This document shows, piece by piece, positions 58,180 to 64,000 of a stretch of 64,000 nucleotides of DNA. The stretch spans positions 1 through 64,000 of the forward strand of contig CANGNS010000021.1 in NCBI GenBank assembly GCA_947455465.1. The letters are read 5' to 3'. Every line of letters starts with the position of its first letter. Position 1 is the first letter of the stretch. This stretch comes from Comamonadaceae bacterium. Its GTDB lineage: Bacteria; Pseudomonadota; Gammaproteobacteria; Burkholderiales; Burkholderiaceae_C. The position numbers and the translations under genes were made by a program. Below the pieces are notes generated by a model that was not told the DNA's origin, made no database searches, and worked only from the letters and a program-made list of their open reading frames with translations.

Positions 58180-58850
58180 GTTTGCCCAAGCTAGCCCTGT
58201 TTGACCTGGACCACACCCTGATCCCGATTGACTCCGACTACAGCTGGGGCCAATTTACGGTGTCCCTGGGCTGGACCGATCCGGTCGAATTTACCCGCCT
58301 GAACGACCAGTTTTACGCCCAGTACAAAGCCGGTACGCTCGATATTTACGAGTACGCCCGCTTTGCCTCGGCCGCTTTTGTGGCCCAGGGGGAGGCCGCC
58401 GCGCGCCAGGCCCATGCGCGTTACATGGCCGAAATCATCACGCCGGCCTTGCGCCCGCAGGCACTCGATTTGGTGCGCAGCCACAAAGCGCAGGGCGCCA
58501 CCGTGCTGTTGGTGACGGCTACCAACGAGTTTGTGACCGGCCCGATCGCCCAGGCCTTTGGCGCGGACGAGTTGCTGGCCGTGGACCTGCAGCGCGACGC
58601 CTCGGGCTGGTTTACCCAGGAAGTGCGCGGTGTGCCGACGTTTCGCGAAGGCAAAGTGGCCCGGGTGCAAGCGTGGCTGCAGGCGCGCAATTTGCGCTGG
58701 GAGGACGTGCACAGCACTTTCTATTCCGACTCTATCAACGACTTACCGCTCCTGGAAAAAGCCAACGTCCCGGTGGCCACCAACCCCGACGAGCCGCTGC
58801 GCGCCATCGCCCTGGCGCGCGGATGGCGCATACTCGAACTCTTCGCCTAA
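58176..58850 (+). CDS. HAD superfamily IB phosphatase
   Basis: 224 residues. Nucleophile motif ALFDLDHTLIPIDSD (DxDxT), VLLVTATNEFVT as motif II, lysine in REGKVARVQAW and STFYSDSINDLPLL as motif IV. Resembles SerB/CicA-type HAD-IB enzymes that dephosphorylate small molecules. Overlaps hda by four bases; an hda-HAD-pcnB-folK order is familiar in Burkholderiales. Confidence 0.88.
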   Translation: MSLPKLALFDLDHTLIPIDSDYSWGQFTVSLGWTDPVEFTRLNDQFYAQYKAGTLDIYEYARFASAAFVAQGEAAARQAHARYMAEIITPALRPQALDLVRSHKAQGATVLLVTATNEFVTGPIAQAFGADELLAVDLQRDASGWFTQEVRGVPTFREGKVARVQAWLQARNLRWEDVHSTFYSDSINDLPLLEKANVPVATNPDEPLRAIALARGWRILELFA

Positions 58851-58904
58851 GAGCGAAACGCCGGCCCACCCCCCTTGGGCAGCGCCGGCAAGCAGCCTTT
58901 TTCT

Positions 58905-60419
58905 ATGATCAAAAAATTTATCAGTAATCTGTTGGCCAAGGCCGGCGGCGTTGGCAAAACCCCTGGCAAACCCGATTTGGGCAAGCGTATGGAAGTGCCC
59001 GTCAAAACCCATGGCATTGACCACGATCTGGTCGACGACCGGGCGATGAATGTGGTGCGCACCCTGCAAGAGGCCGGCTTTGTCGCTTACATCGTGGGTG
59101 GCGCGGTGCGCGATTTGCTGCTGGGCCTGCGCCCCAAAGACTTTGACGTGGCCACCGACGCCACGCCCGAACAGGTCAAGAGTCTGTTTCGGCGCGCCTT
59201 CATCATTGGGCGGCGCTTTCGTATCGTGCATGTCGTCTACGGACGCGGGCGCGAGCACGAGGTGATCGAGGTCTCCACCTTCCGGGCCTACCTGGACAAC
59301 GCGGCCGCCGAGCAAGTGGCCGGTAACGAAAAAACCAGCAAAAGCGAACTGGCCGGCATGAAGCACGCGGTGGACTCCACTGGTCGGGTGCTGCGCGACA
59401 ACGTCTGGGGCCCGCAGGAGGAAGACGCGGTGCGCCGCGACTTCACCATCAACGCCATGTACTACGACCCGCAGACGCAAGTCTTGGTCGACTACCACAA
59501 CGGCATCAAAGACGCCAAAAACAAAACCCTGCGCATGATTGGCGACGCCGGCGTGCGCTACCGCGAAGACCCGGTGCGCATCATCCGCGCCGTGCGCTTT
59601 GCCGCCAAGCTGGCGCCGCTGGGCTTTAAGGTGGACAGCCAAACGGCCGGCCCCTTGCTCAAATGCCTGCCGCTCCTGGCCGACGTGCCGCAAAGCCGCT
59701 TGTTTGACGAAATGCTCAAGCTCCTGCAAACCGGCCATGCGCTGGCCTCGGTGGCGCAGTTGCGCAAGCTCGGGCTGGCGCGCGGCATCTACCCTTTGCT
59801 GGACTTGGTGGTCGAGCGCGCCGAGCATCCTTTTGTAAACGCCGCCTTGCAAGATACCGACCGCCGCGTGGGCGAGGGCAAGCCCGTCGCCCCCAGCTTT
59901 TTGCTCGCCTGTGTGCTTTGGGCCGATGTGCGCGACGGCTGGGCTGCGCGCCAGGCCGACGGGCAGAACACCCACCCGGCGCTGCACGATGCGATTGACG
60001 ATGTGTTTAACGCCCGCATCGGCGATGTATCTGGGCGCGGCAAACTGGCCGCCGACATGCGCGAAATCTGGCTGATGCAGCCGCGCTTTGAAAAACGCGT
60101 GGGCAGTGCGCCCTTCGGGCTGGTGCAGCAAGAGCGCTTTCGCGCCTCGTTTGACTTTATGCGCTTGCGTGCCGACATCGGCGAAGTCGACGAGGCCCTG
60201 GCCGATTGGTGGCAAGAGTTCTCGATCGGCGACGAAGCCTTGCTGGAAGACCTGGTCGACCAAGTGCGCCAGGAAAACCTCAAGCGCCCCCGCGCCGCCC
60301 GCGCGCCGCGCCCCGAAAGTGACGCCGCCGCAGAGCCGACCGGCGCCCCCAAGAAACGGCGCCGCAGGCGCCGCACAGGTGCCGCCAGCCCACCCGGCAG
60401 TGCGGGCGATCCACAGTAA
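58905..60419 (+). CDS. pcnB: Poly(A) polymerase I
   Basis: 504 residues from ATG 58905. Adds 3' poly(A) tails that speed RNA decay. The nucleotidyltransferase motif is AYIVGGAVRDLLLGLRPKDFDVATD; RRFRIVHVVYGRGREHEVIEVSTFR and RRDFTINAMYYDP follow, and the basic C-terminal tail (KKRRRRRRTG) is typical of PcnB rather than tRNA CCA-adding enzyme. Followed directly by folK. Confidence 0.94.
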   Translation: MIKKFISNLLAKAGGVGKTPGKPDLGKRMEVPVKTHGIDHDLVDDRAMNVVRTLQEAGFVAYIVGGAVRDLLLGLRPKDFDVATDATPEQVKSLFRRAFIIGRRFRIVHVVYGRGREHEVIEVSTFRAYLDNAAAEQVAGNEKTSKSELAGMKHAVDSTGRVLRDNVWGPQEEDAVRRDFTINAMYYDPQTQVLVDYHNGIKDAKNKTLRMIGDAGVRYREDPVRIIRAVRFAAKLAPLGFKVDSQTAGPLLKCLPLLADVPQSRLFDEMLKLLQTGHALASVAQLRKLGLARGIYPLLDLVVERAEHPFVNAALQDTDRRVGEGKPVAPSFLLACVLWADVRDGWAARQADGQNTHPALHDAIDDVFNARIGDVSGRGKLAADMREIWLMQPRFEKRVGSAPFGLVQQERFRASFDFMRLRADIGEVDEALADWWQEFSIGDEALLEDLVDQVRQENLKRPRAARAPRPESDAAAEPTGAPKKRRRRRRTGAASPPGSAGDPQ

Positions 60420-60431
60420 TTTCGTGCGCTT

Positions 60432-60896
60432 ATGCGTGAACCGGTCATTGCCACCATTGGCTTGGGTGCCAACCTGGGCGACGCGCGCCAGGCGGTGCAT
60501 GGTGCTGTAGTGGCGATCGCCGCTTTGGACGGTTGCCAGTTGCTGGCCACTTCGCCCCTGTACCGCAGCGCACCTATCGACTCCAGCGGGCCCGACTATT
60601 TCAATGCGGTGCTCCAAATTTCCACCCGCTTGACCGCCCCCGACCTGCTGGCCTGCTTGCACCGCATAGAACGCGGTGCCGGGCGCGAGCGGCCTTACCG
60701 TAACGCCCCGCGCACCCTGGATCTGGACCTGCTGCTCTACGGCCAGGCCCGCCTAGACAGCCCGACCCTGACCGTACCCCACCCGCGCATGCTGCTGCGC
60801 GCTTTTGTGCTGCGCCCACTGGCCGATATCGCGCCCGCCCTGGTAAGTGCGCAGGCGCTGGCCGCCGTGGCCAACCAGGTGATTGCCAAAGACTGA
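60432..60896 (+). CDS. folK: 2-amino-4-hydroxy-6-hydroxymethyldihydropteridine pyrophosphokinase
   Basis: 154 residues. Transfers pyrophosphate from ATP to the pterin alcohol in folate synthesis. IGLGANLGDARQAV, SPLYRSAPIDSSGPDYFNAV, the signature ERPYRNAPRTLDLDLLLYG and PHPRMLLRAFVLRPLADI are all present. Twelve bases downstream of pcnB, a conserved pairing. Confidence 0.95.
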   Translation: MREPVIATIGLGANLGDARQAVHGAVVAIAALDGCQLLATSPLYRSAPIDSSGPDYFNAVLQISTRLTAPDLLACLHRIERGAGRERPYRNAPRTLDLDLLLYGQARLDSPTLTVPHPRMLLRAFVLRPLADIAPALVSAQALAAVANQVIAKD

Positions 60897-60907
60897 GAAT
60901 CTGCGCT

Positions 60908-61855
60908 ATGGACGACGACACCACCAATACCCCCACGCTCCCCGCTGCGCTCGATGCTGCGCGGCAGGTGCTAGAGACCGCGGTGGGGCGCGTCCATCTG
61001 TACAGCGCGGTGCCCGCGCCAGGTGGGCCGCAATTGAGCCCGCTGTTACTGATTCATAGCGTCAACGCGGCCGCCTCGGCTGCTGAAGTGGCGCCCTTGT
61101 TCCGGTATTACAGTGCCCGCCGCCCGGTGGTGGCCCTGGAGCTGCCGGGCTTTGGTTTTTCAGAGCGCAGCGATCGCCTGTACACCCCGCGCCTGATGAC
61201 CGACGCCATCCACGCCGTCTTGGCCCACATGGCGCAGTCGCTGGGCCCCGTGCCGGTCGATGTGCTGGCCGTGTCTTTGTCCGGCGAATTTGCCGCCCGC
61301 GCTGCGGTGGAGGCGCCCGGGCGCATCGGGCGTTTGGCCCTGGTCAGCCCCACAGGGCTTATGGGCTTGCGCCGGCGCCGCAGCGCGCCCGGCAGCACGG
61401 CTTACAAGGCGGGTGTGCATGCTTTTGTCAGCAAGCCATGGTGGTCGCAGGCCTTGTTCAATGCACTGACGCGTCCGGCCGTGGTGCGCTACTTTCTGCG
61501 GCGCACCTGGGGCTCGGACACCATAGACCCGCATCTGTGGCCCTATTGCGTGCAAAGCGCGCGCCAAGAAGGCGCTCGCTTTGCGCCCCTGTGCTTTTTG
61601 TCCATGGCTATGTTCAGCCAGGACATCCACACGGTTTATGACGCGCTGGCGTGCCCGGTCTGGGCTTCTTTGGCCACGCGCGGCGACTTTACCGATTACC
61701 GGGGCCTGTCCTTGCTGCAAAACGCCCACCGCTGGAAAGTTCACACCGTGCCCGGCGGGGCTTTGCCCTATTTCGAAGACATGCCCGGTTTTGCCGCCCG
61801 GCTCGATGCGTTCTGGCAAATACCGCTGGCGCCTGCACGGCAGGCGGGTGGTTAG
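60908..61855 (+). CDS. Alpha/beta hydrolase
   Basis: 315 residues. LLIHSVNAAASAAEV holds the oxyanion region, VVALELPGFGFSERSDRLY the strand 4 loop, and DVLAVSLSGEFAARAA the nucleophile elbow (Ser in AVSLSG). A cap region (GSTAYKAGVHAFVSKPWWSQALFNALT) lies between residues about 155 and 215. Ester or amide substrate unknown. Follows folK closely. Confidence 0.78.
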   Translation: MDDDTTNTPTLPAALDAARQVLETAVGRVHLYSAVPAPGGPQLSPLLLIHSVNAAASAAEVAPLFRYYSARRPVVALELPGFGFSERSDRLYTPRLMTDAIHAVLAHMAQSLGPVPVDVLAVSLSGEFAARAAVEAPGRIGRLALVSPTGLMGLRRRRSAPGSTAYKAGVHAFVSKPWWSQALFNALTRPAVVRYFLRRTWGSDTIDPHLWPYCVQSARQEGARFAPLCFLSMAMFSQDIHTVYDALACPVWASLATRGDFTDYRGLSLLQNAHRWKVHTVPGGALPYFEDMPGFAARLDAFWQIPLAPARQAGG

Positions 61856-61911
61856 TTAGCCCTTTTGTTTTTGTGCTGTGCTTGCTCTTTTTTCTCTGAA
61901 GGTGAACGTTC

Positions 61912-64000
61912 ATGCGTAGTGTTTTGAATCTGTTTTTTGCCAGCCTGGCCTTGGTGCTGGTTTCTGGGGCCCCTGTGGCGGCCCAAGAGCGCTTTAGTTT
62001 TGACACCACGCCCGGCCTGCTGAGCAAAGACGTGCGCCCCTCGCACTACGCTTTGCGCCTGAACGTGGACCCCGCCGCACCCCAATTTAGCGGCGAAGTG
62101 CGTATCCGCATCGCGGTGCGCAAAGCCACCGACAGCCTGCGTCTGCACGCCCAAGACCTGCATAGCGAGGGCGCCCAACTGCAGGCCGTGGGCGCTAAGG
62201 GCCTGCGCGCATTGCGTATCGAAACCGATGCCACCACCCAAACCTGGCGCTTGCTGCCTGCCGATGGCAAGCCTATTGCCCCCGGGGCCTACCAGCTGCG
62301 CATCGCCTACACCGGCCAGGTGCACGAGAGCGATTCGGGCCTGTACCGCGCGCCCTATACCGCCGACGGCCAGCCCAAGGTGATGCTCGCTACGCAGCTC
62401 GAAGCGGTGTTTGCGCGCATGCTGTTCCCCGGCTTTGACGAGCCGGCTTTTCGCAGCGTGTTTGAGATCACCGTGCAAGCGCCTGCCAGCTACGCGGTTT
62501 TCTCCAATATGCCCGCACGCAGCATTGCCACCCAAGGGGACAAGCGGGTGCACCGCTTTGGCGCGACGCCCTCCATGCCCAGCTACCTGGTAGCCGTTAC
62601 GGTGGGGCAGTTTGATGTGCTCAGCGGCCTGGCCGCGCGCGTACCCCTGCGCATCGTGACCTCGCCGGGCAAGCGCGCCCAGGCGAGCTACGCCATGGAC
62701 GTCACGCAAAAAATACTGCCGTATTACAACGACTATTTCGGTGTGCCCTACGCGCTACCCAAGCTGGACCAACTGGCCGTGCCCAGCACCCGCGGGGGCG
62801 CCATGGAAGACTGGGGCCTGATCTCCTACAACGAAACGGCCTTGCTCTTTGACCCGGCGCGCAGCAACGAGCACCGGCGCATGCGCGTTTTTGAAACCGT
62901 GGCGCACGAGGTGGCGCACCAGTGGTTTGGTAATTTGGTCACCGCCGCCTCGTGGGAAGAAATCTGGCTCAACGAAGCCTTTGCCACCTGGCTGGCCGAA
63001 AAGGCCACCGACAAATTCAACCCCGACTGGCAAATTCAGCTGCGCCGGCGCCAGTCGATTGACGAAGCCATGGCCAACGATGCCAGCGCAGCCACCCGGG
63101 CCATCCGCTCGGGCGCGGTCAAGGAAGACCGCGTGTTTGACGTGTTTGACAACATCACCTACGTCAAAGGCGGCGCCGTGCTCAGCATGCTCGAAGGATG
63201 GATGGGCCCCGAGGTATTCCGCCAAGGCCTGTCCGCTTACATGAAGCAGCGCCGCCTGTCCAACGCCACCGCGGGCGATTTGTGGTTCCACATTGGCCAG
63301 GCTTCGGGCCGCGACGTGGCCCGCGTCGCCCGCAGCTGGACGGACCAAAAAGGCTTTCCCTTGGTCAGCGTGCAAAGTCGCTGCGAGGCCGGCCACACCG
63401 TGCTGGACCTGCGTCAAAGCCGTTTTTCTAGCGACCAAGCCGTCGATGGCACCAGCGCCAGCCTCTGGTCGATTCCCCTGGTGGTGCTGCACGCCGGGCG
63501 CGAGCACGCGCTGCTTTTGGACCAAGCCAGCCAGCGCTTTACGCTGCCCCAATGCAGCGACGCCCCTACCGTGGTCAACCCCGGTGGCCAAGGCTTTTAC
63601 CGCGTGCAGTACGCCCCGGCCCAGCACGCCGCCTTGGTGCGCAGCTTTCAGGCCTTGCCGCCCACCGCGCGCATTGCATTGCTGAGCGACACCTTTGCGC
63701 TGGTGCAATCGGCCCAGCTGCCACTCTCGGCCTACCTGGAGCTTCTGCAAGCAGTGCCCGCCATCCAAGGGCCTGGCCGCGCGGCCCTGATCGACATGGC
63801 CCGCGAAGGCCTGGGCTTTTTGGACGAAGCTTTTCTAAACACGCCCTCGCAAGCGCGCCTGCGCACCCGCGCCCTGGCCATGCTCGCCCCCGAGCTGCAA
63901 GCCCTGGGCTGGCAGCCCCGCGCCACGGACGACACCGACACCCGCATGCTGCGCAATGGCCTGATCTCTAGCCTGGCGCATTTGGGCGATGCCTCGGTGC
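61912..64000 (+). CDS. M1 family metallo-aminopeptidase (3' end outside window)
   Basis: Open to the window end; 696 codons are visible. Signal peptide ending APVAAQ predicts export. The gluzincin motif HEVAHQWFGN...NEAFATWLAEKA gives the zinc ligands and catalytic Glu. The substrate-anchor motif reads RGGAMEDWGLISYNE, with Asp where GAMEN aminopeptidases have Asn. Removes N-terminal residues from peptides, likely in the periplasm. Spaced 56 bases from the hydrolase gene. Confidence 0.9.
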   Translation, partial: MRSVLNLFFASLALVLVSGAPVAAQERFSFDTTPGLLSKDVRPSHYALRLNVDPAAPQFSGEVRIRIAVRKATDSLRLHAQDLHSEGAQLQAVGAKGLRALRIETDATTQTWRLLPADGKPIAPGAYQLRIAYTGQVHESDSGLYRAPYTADGQPKVMLATQLEAVFARMLFPGFDEPAFRSVFEITVQAPASYAVFSNMPARSIATQGDKRVHRFGATPSMPSYLVAVTVGQFDVLSGLAARVPLRIVTSPGKRAQASYAMDVTQKILPYYNDYFGVPYALPKLDQLAVPSTRGGAMEDWGLISYNETALLFDPARSNEHRRMRVFETVAHEVAHQWFGNLVTAASWEEIWLNEAFATWLAEKATDKFNPDWQIQLRRRQSIDEAMANDASAATRAIRSGAVKEDRVFDVFDNITYVKGGAVLSMLEGWMGPEVFRQGLSAYMKQRRLSNATAGDLWFHIGQASGRDVARVARSWTDQKGFPLVSVQSRCEAGHTVLDLRQSRFSSDQAVDGTSASLWSIPLVVLHAGREHALLLDQASQRFTLPQCSDAPTVVNPGGQGFYRVQYAPAQHAALVRSFQALPPTARIALLSDTFALVQSAQLPLSAYLELLQAVPAIQGPGRAALIDMAREGLGFLDEAFLNTPSQARLRTRALAMLAPELQALGWQPRATDDTDTRMLRNGLISSLAHLGDASV

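Noticed and set aside
58743-60662. 639-codon minus-strand reading frame antisense to pcnB
   Set aside because: Covers pcnB and parts of its neighbours; composition is that of a GC-rich antisense frame and no domain is seen.

Overview
The window reads as chromosome of a betaproteobacterium, most likely order Burkholderiales, family Comamonadaceae (Rhodoferax, Polaromonas or Limnohabitans type). This is judged from protein families and gene order seen by eye (pyrG-kdsA-eno-ftsB, dapA-bamC, parE next to parC, DUF3579, MipA/OmpV, a BamC lipoprotein); no database search was run. Most of the window is GC-rich, tightly packed housekeeping chromosome. No rRNA, tRNA, CRISPR array, insertion sequence or phage gene was found.

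Region 1 (1-11.2 kb) is an accessory surface locus. It opens with the 3' part of a large protein made of Ser/Thr-rich octapeptide repeats around an RTX/EF-hand-like calcium-binding block. Next come, on the minus strand, a GT9-type glycosyltransferase, a small methyltransferase, a fucosyltransferase-fold protein with a TPR tail, three FkbM-type methyltransferases and a GT4 glycosyltransferase. On the plus strand are a zinc-ribbon methyltransferase and a TPR-SPINDLY (GT41) O-glycosyltransferase. The simplest reading is a protein O-glycosylation system, with the Thr/Ser repeat protein as candidate substrate. This is the most interesting part of the window.

Region 2 (11.2-32.3 kb) is core metabolism and information processing: DUF455, gamma carbonic anhydrase, Hsp33, a NadR-like kinase, ftsB, eno, kdsA, pyrG, coaBC, dut, an FKBP, a ribosomal oxygenase, a small Ala/Pro lipoprotein, bamC, dapA, an MFS / 47-residue small protein / SDR / methyltransferase operon, and the topoisomerase IV pair parE and parC. 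A LexA-like palindrome lies upstream of parE.

Region 3 (32.3-46.2 kb) holds a GNAT acetyltransferase behind a leader-peptide attenuator, MipA, a TldD/PmbA-type pair, a flavin monooxygenase facing kynureninase, argF and argD, DUF3579, a flavin reductase, rpsT, murJ and a SirB1-type protein.

Region 4 (46.2-55.2 kb) is a minus-strand sucrose-use block: exbB-exbD-exbD-tonB, a terminator, a LacI repressor, a TonB-dependent receptor behind a perfect LacI-type operator, an MFS sugar permease and sucrose phosphorylase. Together these would carry sugar across the outer membrane, across the inner membrane, and into glucose-1-phosphate plus fructose.

Region 5 (55.2-64 kb) returns to core genes: purM, an AI-2E-family permease, hda, a HAD phosphatase, pcnB, folK, an alpha/beta hydrolase and the 5' part of an M1 aminopeptidase cut by the window end.
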